A DNA stretch of 5,785 nt, from contig VBJS01000146.1 of assembly GCA_005880055.1 (NCBI GenBank), positions 1-5,785 of the forward strand, given 5' to 3'. Each line of letters starts with the position of its first letter. Within the stretch, counting starts at the first letter, position 1. This document shows positions 1 through 5,198 of the stretch, in pieces. The notes under the pieces were generated by a model, which saw only the letters and a list, made by a program, of their open reading frames with translations, was not told the DNA's origin and did no database searches. A program made the position numbers and the translations under genes. Source of the stretch: Chloroflexota bacterium. GTDB lineage: Bacteria > Chloroflexota > Dehalococcoidia > SM23-28-2 > RBG-16-64-32.

Positions 1-4
1 ATTA

Positions 5-16
5 GAACACCTGTGC
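5..16. promoter_or_regulatory. Second, imperfect LexA/SOS box (GAAC-N4-GTGC)
   Basis: GAACACCTGTGC differs from GAAC-N4-GTTC at one base. Its centre is 23 bp from the centre of the perfect box, about two helical turns, and it sits over the predicted leftward start site. The pairing suggests cooperative or double-operator repression. Confidence 0.45.
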
Positions 17-21
17 GAGAG

Positions 22-51
22 ATAATAGAACGGGCGTTCTGTACGCGTCAA
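22..51 (-). promoter_or_regulatory. Leftward sigma70-type promoter, probably SOS-regulated
   Basis: On the minus strand TTGACG (46-51, 5/6 to the -35 consensus) is followed after 18 bp by TATTAT (22-27, 5/6 to the -10 consensus). Transcription would start near position 15 and run left out of the window. One LexA-type palindrome fills most of the spacer and a second covers the predicted start site, so repressor binding would block RNA polymerase directly. The target gene lies outside the window. It is inferred to be a DNA-damage-response gene and cannot be named from here. Confidence 0.6.
27..40. promoter_or_regulatory. LexA/SOS box (AGAAC-N4-GTTCT)
   Basis: AGAACGGGCGTTCT is a perfect inverted repeat with 5-bp arms and a 4-bp centre. 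It matches the GAAC-N4-GTTC operator recognised by LexA (DinR) in Gram-positive-type and related bacteria. It lies inside the spacer of the leftward promoter, a typical repressing position. Confidence 0.65.
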
Positions 52-71
52 GGGGTTTATGGTCAAATTGC

Positions 72-83
72 GGACAAATGTTC
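72..83. promoter_or_regulatory. Possible third SOS-box-like site (GGAC-N4-GTTC)
   Basis: CGGACAAATGTTCGG contains GGAC-AAAT-GTTC, one mismatch from the LexA consensus. Its centre is 44 bp from that of the perfect box, upstream of the leftward -35. Alone it would be weak evidence; its value comes from clustering with the two sites at 5-40. Confidence 0.25.
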
Positions 84-99
84 GGAAAAGAAGCGGGGC

Positions 100-261
100 G
101 TGAATTCCGATGTCATTCTCCGCCCGCGCTGGAATGCTTCCAAAGCGCTGCCCTCCGACAGCGTCGAGTTCGAGCGCTACATCGCCGGTGGAATGACCCT
201 CATCGCGCTTCTAGCCGCGCCGTTCTTCCTCTCGCGGAGCGAAGTCAGGATGCAGACGTAA
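100..261 (+). CDS. Possible small protein with hydrophobic C-terminal segment (uncertain)
   Basis: This is an open frame of 53 codons from a GTG at 100. The frame is open back to 13, but an upstream start would lie inside the SOS-box promoter. The second half is GC-rich at third codon positions like a real gene, and it contains one short hydrophobic stretch (about residues 35-48, MTLIALLAAPFFL) that could be a membrane segment. There is no convincing ribosome binding site and I recognise no family. It could be a small membrane protein, the tail of a decayed gene, or simply non-coding DNA between the SOS promoter and the regulator. Confidence 0.2.
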   Translation: MNSDVILRPRWNASKALPSDSVEFERYIAGGMTLIALLAAPFFLSRSEVRMQT

Positions 262-268
262 GCGGAAC

Positions 269-1352
269 CTAAATCAGGCCGCGTTTGGTCGCTGTCTGTA
301 CGGCCTGCGTGCGGTTGCGCGCTCCCAGCTTCTTCATTGCCACGCGCAGGTGGTCTTTGACCGTATGCGTACTGACTGCCAGCGCCTCGGCGATCGCTTT
401 ATTCGTCAACCCCTGAGCGGCAAGTTCCAGCACCCGGACCTCGCGCTCCGTAATCGCCCGGCCGGTCCCCTCGGCCTGCGCTGAGGCCGCCGGCCGGGCC
501 TTCTTGCGCCCGCCGGCCTCCCTCGCGCTGATCAGCGCAACATGCAGCCTCCAGTACCTTCCAGGAGCCGTCTTTGTGCCGCAACCGCAATCGGTTGCTC
601 CACGTGATCCCGGGTTGTTCAAGGGCCGCCCGGATGCTGGCTAGCACGGACGGCACGTCCTCTGCGTGGACGAAATCGTACAGATTTCGCCCTATCTGCT
701 CGCGGCGGTCATAGCCAAGCACTTGCACTATCGCGACGTTCTCGTAATGAATGGTCCCGTCGAGGCCGATCAGCGCCACGACGTCCGGCAGGTTCTCAAC
801 GACGTTGCGGAAGTAAGCGCCGCTGCGCCCTATCGCCTGGTGCTCTCGCGCGAACTCGCCGATCCTGCGGCCCGCTGTTGTCAGCACCGTCCGCAGCCGA
901 CCGTCAGGCTCAAGGGGTTCGCGGCGCAGAAGGATGATCCCGCCGGTCGTCGCACGCCCGTCTGTGAGCGGGAATATCAATGCGCAGCAAAGTCCCGCCC
1001 GGGCGGCCGCTTCCTTGCGAGTGAAGGCCGGGTCGGAGGATACGTTCGGAATGTACTCAATGTTGCCGGTCCTGAACATCCGGCCCGGCAGCCCAGAGGC
1101 AGGGGTGGCGGCAACACCCCGAGTGATTGCTTCCATTGCCGAAACGTCGACGTCCGGGGAGTGCCAGGCGGCCGTCCGGCGCAGTAGATTCGCATCGGCA
1201 TCCAGTAGCCAGAGCTCGCCCACCTGCCAGCCGAGACCCTCGCAAAGCGTCTGAAGTATCCGCGGCGCCGCCGCATCTAGACCGGGGGCCTCCTCGAGTA
1301 TGCGAGTGAGCTCGAACTCAACCAGCGGGTAAGAAGAATGGCCGCTCGTCAC
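269..1352 (-). pseudogene. GAF-PAS-LuxR_C transcriptional regulator, frameshifted
   Basis: This would be a cytoplasmic sensor/transcription factor. The start is GTG at 1352-1350, preceded by a GAGAG ribosome-binding-like stretch and an in-frame TAG five codons upstream. The first frame (1352 to 399) gives a GAF domain (about residues 10-170) and a PAS domain (about 177-270, with ENLPDVV, the GYDRRE helix, and the RHKDGSWKVLEA end). After LEA the reading is nonsense. The correct continuation lies in another frame (622 to 269): ALISARE, a linker, then a LuxR-type helix-turn-helix (TEREVRVLELAAQGLTNKAI and following, about 454-272). Relative to PAS family members roughly 10-15 codons are missing at about 530-548, beside a perfect palindrome. 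It is divergent from the fibre operon and could regulate it. I see no receiver phosphorylation domain and no transmembrane segment. It is either a true pseudogene or a sequence error; the domain calls are secure. Confidence 0.8.
525..538. repeat. Perfect 14-bp palindrome at the regulator's frameshift
   Basis: GCGCTGATCAGCGC is fully self-complementary. It lies at the point where the GAF-PAS frame must switch to the LuxR frame. Such palindromes can promote replication slippage or cause assembly and sequencing dropouts. Confidence 0.6.
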
Positions 1353-1383
1353 CGGCTCTCTCAGCTAAGCCTGCGTCGCACGA

Positions 1384-1398
1384 GGAGGCGTCGCCTCC
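1384..1398. repeat. Inverted repeat GGAGGCG-T-CGCCTCC in the divergent region
   Basis: This is a 7-bp inverted repeat around a single central T. It lies just upstream of the regulator's GTG and inside its predicted leader. It could be an operator dyad, possibly autoregulatory, or an RNA hairpin with a five-base loop. There is no T-tract, so it is not an intrinsic terminator. Confidence 0.35.
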
Positions 1399-1554
1399 CG
1401 GATCGCGGACCGGCCGCACGGGGCCCGGTTCGGCCGTATGGAAGACGACGCCATCGAGGCGTGCGGCGGGCGTGACCATGCCCATCTGTCAACCGGAGTC
1501 GAAGACCGAGAGACGGGTTACACTCCCCCTCCCCTTGTCTGAGGCGTTTCGCGC

Positions 1555-1583
1555 ATCGTAAGCGGCGCTGTGAAGACTGTCAA
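1555..1583 (-). promoter_or_regulatory. Leftward promoter for the LuxR-type regulator
   Basis: On the minus strand a perfect TTGACA (1578-1583) is followed by a 17-bp spacer and TACGAT (1555-1560, 4/6). Transcription would start near 1548, giving the regulator a leader of about 195 nt. The -35 belongs to one copy of the CTGTCAANCGG repeat. The other copy (1486-1496) carries the same TTGACA in this orientation but has no -10 behind it. Confidence 0.55.
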
Positions 1584-1588
1584 GCGGT

Positions 1589-1594
1589 TCTAAT
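1589..1594 (+). promoter_or_regulatory. Possible -10 element for the TasA/SipW operon
   Basis: TCTAAT matches the -10 consensus at 5/6 positions and lies about 140 bp before the operon's first ATG, but no recognisable -35 is placed 16-18 bp upstream. If used, it would need an activator or another sigma factor. It sits about 10 bp from the -35 of the divergent regulator promoter, so the two promoters could interfere with each other. Confidence 0.25.
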
Positions 1595-1620
1595 CGCTCC
1601 GCCGCGCAAACCCGCCATTT

Positions 1621-1651
1621 GGGGGGTGTCCGGCCCAAACGGACGCCTCCT
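1621..1651 (+). promoter_or_regulatory. Strong hairpin in the probable 5' leader of the TasA-like operon
   Basis: GGGGGGTGTCCG (1621-1632) pairs with 1640-1651 around a seven-base loop (GCCCAAA). The stem has 12 pairs, including three G-T wobbles. It lies about 80 bp before the ATG. The following sequence is not a T-run, so it is not a standard terminator. It may stabilise the mRNA, act as an attenuator, or bind a protein. I do not recognise it as a known riboswitch. Confidence 0.4.
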
Positions 1652-1732
1652 ATCAACCAAACTTCCTCTATTCGTTACGGCGGCGCTGATTGACCGTCTA
1701 CCCAAGCGAAGAACAGAAGGAGGAACAGCGCG

Positions 1733-2329
1733 ATGCGCAAACTGAAGGCGGGGCTGGTGGTACTTATGGCCACGGCCCTTGTCGCAGCCATTTTTGGAGT
1801 TGGTAGCCAGGCCCTATTCACCGATAGCGCCCCGGTAGGCAGCAACACCTTCGATACCGGCACCCTGGATATCACCACCTCACCCACCAGCGCTATCTGG
1901 ACAGCCGTAACGGCAGGCGCCCCCGGAGACCGCGCTACGGGCCCGCTGACGGTGAACAACGCCGGCAGCCTGCAGCTACGCTACGCCGTGACGGGGAGCA
2001 ACACCAGCTCCACCCTGGCCGGCGCCATGAACCTTCGCATAGCTCTCCGAGGCGGCGCCTCGTGCGACTTCCCCTACCACAACACAGACGGGACGAACAC
2101 CACGTTAACTGACGATACTCAGCTCTACTCGGGTCTCTTGAGCACCGCGGCGCTCATCGGCAACAACGCCCAGGGCAACCAGTCGGGAGACCGCACGCTG
2201 AACGGCGGCGCCAGCGAAAACCTCTGCTTTGGCGTTGTCCTCCCGCTCAGCGCCGGCAACACCCTGCAGGGGCTGAGCAACACAACGACGTTCACCTTCG
2301 ACGCCGAGCAGACGTCCAACAACCCGTAA
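1733..2329 (+). CDS. TasA/CalY (camelysin)-like secreted fibre protein with SipW-type signal peptide
   Basis: The protein has 198 residues, close to the length of Bacillus CalY. Residues 1-27 form a signal peptide: MRKLK, a hydrophobic core (LVVLMATALVAAIFGV), then SQA before LFTD. The A-LFTDSAPVGSNTFDTGTLDI stretch (27-46) is the hallmark of SipW-cognate substrates, so cleavage after A27 is likely. The mature part is rich in Thr, Asn, Ser and Gly, consistent with a beta-sandwich. It has only two cysteines (C111, C165), which may form a disulphide outside the cell. TasA/CalY proteins assemble into biofilm matrix fibres; that role here is an inference. The ATG is preceded by a near-perfect Shine-Dalgarno (AAGGAGGA, 1717-1724) with 8-nt spacing, pointing to strong translation. 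It is first in an operon with its probable signal peptidase. No sortase signal or protease motif was seen. Confidence 0.85.
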   Translation: MRKLKAGLVVLMATALVAAIFGVGSQALFTDSAPVGSNTFDTGTLDITTSPTSAIWTAVTAGAPGDRATGPLTVNNAGSLQLRYAVTGSNTSSTLAGAMNLRIALRGGASCDFPYHNTDGTNTTLTDDTQLYSGLLSTAALIGNNAQGNQSGDRTLNGGASENLCFGVVLPLSAGNTLQGLSNTTTFTFDAEQTSNNP

Positions 2330-2366
2330 TGGGGCTCGGCATAAGCAGATCAATCGGGACTCGGGC

Positions 2367-2388
2367 GGCCCGCGCCACGGCGCGGGGC
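2367..2388 (+). repeat. GC-rich hairpin after the TasA-like gene
   Basis: CCCGCGCC (2369-2376) and GGCGCGGG (2379-2386) form a perfect inverted repeat about 40 bp after the stop codon. Allowing a one-base bulge, two more outer pairs form. No T-tract follows, so a classic terminator is unlikely. It could protect the upstream mRNA from 3' decay or partly attenuate transcription into the peptidase gene. Confidence 0.4.
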
Positions 2389-2407
2389 CCCGGTCCACGC
2401 CGGAGAA

Positions 2408-2426
2408 CGAAGGGACACTCCCTTCG
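2408..2426 (+). promoter_or_regulatory. Perfect hairpin just upstream of the sipW-like start
   Basis: CGAAGGGA (2408-2415) and TCCCTTCG (2419-2426) form an 8-bp stem around a CAC loop, ending 9 nt before the GTG. The 5' arm contains a purine-rich AAGGGA that resembles a ribosome binding site and would be masked when folded. This may keep peptidase translation below that of its fibre substrate. Confidence 0.45.
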
Positions 2427-2430
2427 AAAC

Positions 2431-2434
2431 GGAG
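2431..2434 (+). promoter_or_regulatory. GGAG ribosome binding site that questions the sipW-like start
   Basis: GGAG lies only one base before the GTG at 2436, too close for normal initiation, but exactly 7 nt before an in-frame TTG at 2442. Either the TTG is the true start, making the protein two residues shorter, or the GTG uses another signal. Both give the same signal-anchor and catalytic domain. Confidence 0.4.
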
Positions 2435-2435
2435 C

Positions 2436-2948
2436 GTGAAGTTGTCCGGGCGGCGAATCGCGACGAGGCTGGCCGTTCTTGCGATCGCGGCGCTCTCCAG
2501 CGCTATCGTTCTCGCCTTTTTCTCCGGATTTCGGGTCACGATTGTCCGCGGCGGCTCCATGGAACCAGCGATCGCTACCGGCTCACTCACGGTTAACCGT
2601 CTCGTAGACCCGCAGTCGCTCGCCGTCGGCGATATCATCAGCTTCCGGCGCGATCAAGCGGAGGCCCGCGTTACACACCGGATCGTTGCCATCCGCGAGG
2701 ACGGCGAGCGTCGCTTCTTCACCGTCCAGGGCGATGCGAACGCGGCGCCGGACCCCGGCGAGATGAGCTTTTCCACAACTGTTGAAAGAGTGTGGGTAAC
2801 CATCCCTTACGGCGGACTCGTCATGAGCTTGCCGCGTAGCCCGTTGGGGATTCTCAGCCTTTTGATAGCGCCCGCGGCAGTTCTCCTCGCACTACAGGTG
2901 CTCGGCCGCAGACCGAAGGAGCCGCGGAGCCAAGACGCCGCGGCGTGA
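2436..2948 (+). CDS. sipW: SipW-type signal peptidase I (S26B, Ser/His active site)
   Basis: This membrane-bound signal peptidase has about 170 residues and cleaves exported proteins on the outer face of the membrane. An N-terminal transmembrane anchor (about 12-31) precedes the box with the nucleophile, GGSMEPAI (Ser41). GSLTVNRL and VGDIISF follow. Then comes VTHRIVAI, where His81 replaces the lysine of ordinary bacterial enzymes, as in SipW and the archaeal/ER (S26B) peptidases. The VQGDANAAPDP box (Asp100, Asp106) comes next. A second hydrophobic segment (about 136-156) precedes a charged tail. Its position between two genes with SipW-type signal peptides strongly suggests it is their dedicated peptidase. 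The start is GTG at 2436 or TTG at 2442. The stop lies one base before the next gene, implying translational coupling. The symbol is given by family and context and is not proof of orthology with Bacillus sipW. Confidence 0.85.
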   Translation: MKLSGRRIATRLAVLAIAALSSAIVLAFFSGFRVTIVRGGSMEPAIATGSLTVNRLVDPQSLAVGDIISFRRDQAEARVTHRIVAIREDGERRFFTVQGDANAAPDPGEMSFSTTVERVWVTIPYGGLVMSLPRSPLGILSLLIAPAAVLLALQVLGRRPKEPRSQDAAA

Positions 2949-2949
2949 A

Positions 2950-3894
2950 GTGAGCACGCGAGCCGGGCCGCGTCGTGGCCCGAGATGGCTGGTGGCCGTG
3001 GCGTTGGTGGCTGCCGCAGCGGTATTCTTGTTCGTCGTCAGCGGCGCCTACGCACGCTTCACGGACCTGCTGGCCAACGGCAGCAATAACTTCACGGCTG
3101 ATACGCTAAATTCGCCGACTGGGTTAACGGCTACCGGAGGCAGCTCCGTCTCGCTGGGCTGGACAGCCACCTCCGATACTTACGCCAGCGGCCACCGCGT
3201 CTTCCGCGGCACGGCGAACGGCGGGCCGTACAGCCAGATCGCGCAGGTCACGCCGCGCACGACAACCACGTACACGGACAGCCCGGGCGCCGGCTCCTAT
3301 TACTACGTGGTGCGGGCCTACTACCAGAACTGGGAGAGCGCCAACAGCGGGCAGGCGTCGTCCGGCAGCACCGGCCTCCTGAACTGCGGCGCGAATGCGG
3401 CCGTTACGACGAACAGCGGCGACAACAACGGCTTTCAGACCAGCCCCGCCAACGCCTGCGCCGACGACAGCGTCTACGCCGAGGACCCCAGCAGCGGCAC
3501 CGGCAGCAGCCTGAGTTGCTCCTCAACGGCCAGGGACCGCCATCTCTTCTACAACTACGGGATGTCCATCCCGTCCGGTTCCGCCATCAACGGCATTGAG
3601 GTGCGGCTGGACGCCTGGGCGGACGCCACATCCGGAAGCCCGGCAATGTGCGCCGAGCTTTCCTGGGACGGCGGGGCGACCTGGACTGCCGTCAAGACAA
3701 CGGCCACGCTCGGCACTGCGCAGGCCACGTTCACTCTAGGCGCGGCGAGCGATAGCTGGGGGCGCACCTGGACGGCTGCCAACGACTTCACGAACGCCAA
3801 CTTCCGCCTCCGCATCACAAACATCGCCAGCAGCACGGCGCGGGCCTTCCGCCTGGACTGGGCCGCCGTGCGGGTCACTTACACGCCGCCGTAG
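2950..3894 (+). CDS. Secreted FN3-domain protein with SipW-type signal peptide
   Basis: The protein has 314 residues. A basic N-terminus and hydrophobic segment (about 13-32) lead to AYARFTDLLANGSNNFTADTL (33-53). This matches the mature N-terminus of the TasA-like protein in key positions (A, FTD, GSN, F, TL), so cleavage after A35 by the neighbouring peptidase is likely. A fibronectin type III domain follows (about 54-135: SPTGLTA, SVSLGWTA, YSQIAQV, YYYVVRAYY). The C-terminal half (about 145-314) looks like a beta-sandwich of extracellular type: INGIEVRLDAWA, ELSWDGGATWTAVKTT, SDSWGRTWTAANDFTNANFRLRIT, FRLDWAAVRVTY. It has four cysteines (146, 170, 190, 234) that could form two disulphides. 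The start is GTG at 2950, one base after the peptidase stop, and no other start fits. A fibre accessory, anchor or adhesin role is inferred from context. Confidence 0.8.
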   Translation: MSTRAGPRRGPRWLVAVALVAAAAVFLFVVSGAYARFTDLLANGSNNFTADTLNSPTGLTATGGSSVSLGWTATSDTYASGHRVFRGTANGGPYSQIAQVTPRTTTTYTDSPGAGSYYYVVRAYYQNWESANSGQASSGSTGLLNCGANAAVTTNSGDNNGFQTSPANACADDSVYAEDPSSGTGSSLSCSSTARDRHLFYNYGMSIPSGSAINGIEVRLDAWADATSGSPAMCAELSWDGGATWTAVKTTATLGTAQATFTLGAASDSWGRTWTAANDFTNANFRLRITNIASSTARAFRLDWAAVRVTYTPP

Positions 3895-3947
3895 TCGTCA
3901 ATCAGCAGATTAGGGCGCCTCATTCTGCAGCGAATATGCAACCAGGC

Positions 3948-3971
3948 CCTCGCCGGGGCTGCCGGGCGAGG
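3948..3971. repeat. Hairpin in the gap between the fibre operon and the reductase
   Basis: CCTCGCC (3948-3954) and GGCGAGG (3965-3971) can form a 7-bp stem with a 10-base loop, 54 bp after the operon stop. No T-tract follows. It may mark the 3' end of the secretion operon mRNA; this is a weak call. Confidence 0.3.
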
Positions 3972-3975
3972 CGGG

Positions 3976-3981
3976 TAAGAT
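3976..3981 (+). promoter_or_regulatory. Possible -10 (TAAGAT) for the reductase-folE unit
   Basis: TAAGAT matches the -10 consensus at 4/6 positions and ends 14 bp before the ATG at 3996. A start near 3988 would give a very short leader that still contains AAGGGA. No convincing -35 is visible, so this is tentative. Confidence 0.25.
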
Positions 3982-3995
3982 GGAATGTAAGGGAC

Positions 3996-5198
3996 ATGGC
4001 GCACTACAAGCACCTCGTCATCGGCGGCGGCATGACCGGCCACGCGGCGGTCCAGGCGATTCGCAAGGCTGACCCGGACGGCACCATCGGCCTCTTCAGC
4101 ATGGAGCCGGACAAGCCGTACCGCCGGCCGCCGCTCACCAAGGGACTCTGGACGGGCCAGAAGTTCGATACGATCTGGTACAACACCGACGAGCTCGGCG
4201 TCGATATGCGGCTCTCCTCGCGTGTCGCGTCCATCGACCCGCCGAACAAGCGCATCGTCGAAGCAGTCGGCGACGAGCACACCTACGAGAAGCTCCTGCT
4301 CGCCACCGGCGGCACCCCCCGCCGCCTCCCCTTCGGCGATGACGACATCAACTACTACCGCACCGTCGAAGACTACCGCCGCCTCCGCGAGGATGCGGAG
4401 ACCGGCCGGCGCTTCATAGTCATCGGCGGCGGCTTCATCGGCTCGGAGATTGCAGCCGCGCTGGCGATGAACGGCAAGGAAGTGGTGATGCTCTTCCCGG
4501 AGCCCGGCATCGGCTGGCGCGTCTTCCCCGCCGGCCTCTCGCAGAACCTGAACGACTACTATCGCGAGAAAGGGGTCGAACTTCTCACCGGAAACACCGT
4601 TGCGGGCGTCGAACGCAGCGGCGAGGAGTTTGTTCTGACCGCGCAGGCGGAGGACGGCGGCGAGAGGCGGGAGGTCGTCGTAGACGGCATCGTCGCGGGC
4701 CTCGGCATCGTGCCGAACGTCGAGCTGGCCCAGGCAGGCGGCCTGCAGGTCGAGAACGGCGTCGTTGTCGACGAAATGCTCCGGACGACCGCCCCAGACG
4801 TCTTCGCTGCGGGCGACGTTGCCGCCTTCTTCAATCCCGCCCTCGGTGGCCGCCTGCGCGTCGAGCACGAAGACAATGCGAAAGCGATGGGACGCACCGC
4901 CGGGCAGAACATGGCCGGGCAGGAAACGCCCTACCACTACCTGCCTTTCTTCTATTCGGACCTCTTCGATCTCGGCTACGAGGCGGTTGGCGAGCTGGAC
5001 TCCCGGCTGGAAACCGTCAGCCACTGGCAGGAGCCGTTCCGCAAAGGTGTCGTCTATTATCTGCGCGAAGGCCGCGTGCGCGGAGTCCTGCTCTGGAACC
5101 TCTGGAAGCAGCTCGACGCCGCCCGTCGCCTGATCGCCGAGCCCGGCCCGTTCACGCCCGATGACCTGAAGGGCAGACTACCGGAGGCCAAAGCATGA
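3996..5198 (+). CDS. FAD-dependent NAD(P)-disulphide-type oxidoreductase (ferredoxin reductase/AIF-like)
   Basis: The protein has 400 residues from ATG 3996. The frame is open from 3936, but those first 20 residues are Arg-rich and unlike the family. AAGGGA sits 1-2 nt before the ATG, an unusually short spacing. The FAD-binding Rossmann motif is VIGGGMTGHAA (8-18), followed by PYRRPPLTKGLW (41-52), the YxRPPLSK-type signature of ferredoxin reductases. LLATGGTP (101-108) comes next. The NAD(P)-binding motif VIGGGFIGSEIAAAL (142-156) is followed by TAPDVFAAGDVAAF (265-278), the second FAD site. VEHEDNAKAMGRTAGQNMAG (289-308) and the C-terminal domain starting PFFYSDLFDLGYEAVGEL (317-334) are typical of the AIF / monodehydroascorbate-reductase-like group. 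There is no CxxxxC redox disulphide, so it is not a thiol-disulphide reductase. It probably passes electrons from NAD(P)H to a ferredoxin or quinone; the partner is unknown. It overlaps folE by four bases. Confidence 0.85.
   Translation: MAHYKHLVIGGGMTGHAAVQAIRKADPDGTIGLFSMEPDKPYRRPPLTKGLWTGQKFDTIWYNTDELGVDMRLSSRVASIDPPNKRIVEAVGDEHTYEKLLLATGGTPRRLPFGDDDINYYRTVEDYRRLREDAETGRRFIVIGGGFIGSEIAAALAMNGKEVVMLFPEPGIGWRVFPAGLSQNLNDYYREKGVELLTGNTVAGVERSGEEFVLTAQAEDGGERREVVVDGIVAGLGIVPNVELAQAGGLQVENGVVVDEMLRTTAPDVFAAGDVAAFFNPALGGRLRVEHEDNAKAMGRTAGQNMAGQETPYHYLPFFYSDLFDLGYEAVGELDSRLETVSHWQEPFRKGVVYYLREGRVRGVLLWNLWKQLDAARRLIAEPGPFTPDDLKGRLPEAKA

Larger units (their letters stand above)
1353..1732. other. 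Divergent intergenic regulatory region
   Basis: This 380-bp stretch has no credible gene. It separates the leftward regulator from the rightward secretion operon. It holds a strong leftward promoter, the 11-bp direct repeat CTGTCAANCGG at 1486-1496 and 1577-1587, a dyad at 1384-1398, a possible rightward -10 (TCTAAT, 1589-1594) and a stable hairpin at 1621-1651. No known riboswitch class or small RNA was recognised. Confidence 0.7.

Noticed and set aside
666..1254. Plus-strand open frames opposite the GAF-PAS gene
   Set aside because: They lie antisense to well-supported GAF and PAS domains, lack ribosome binding sites and show no family features.
1487..1492. Second leftward TTGACA as a separate promoter
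   Set aside because: No -10-like hexamer occurs 16-18 bp downstream on the minus strand; the sequence there is CCGCCG-like.
2369..2426. Intrinsic terminator between the fibre gene and the peptidase gene
   Set aside because: Both hairpins are strong but neither is followed by a T-run, and the downstream genes clearly belong to the same functional unit.
2105..2638. Minus-strand open frame spanning the fibre gene end and the peptidase start
   Set aside because: It crosses two supported plus-strand genes and the hairpin-filled gap, and has no recognisable domain.
3936..3995. Upstream ATG giving the reductase 20 extra residues
   Set aside because: The extension (MQPGPRRGCRARR...) is Arg-rich, overlaps the intergenic hairpin and precedes the usual family start just before the FAD motif at MAHYKHLVIGGG.
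3879..5024. Long minus-strand open frame (381 codons) opposite the oxidoreductase
   Set aside because: It is antisense to a gene with clear FAD and NAD(P) motifs. Its composition (Val, Ala, Asp, Glu, Arg rich) is what the complement of a high-GC gene gives, and it has no recognisable domain.
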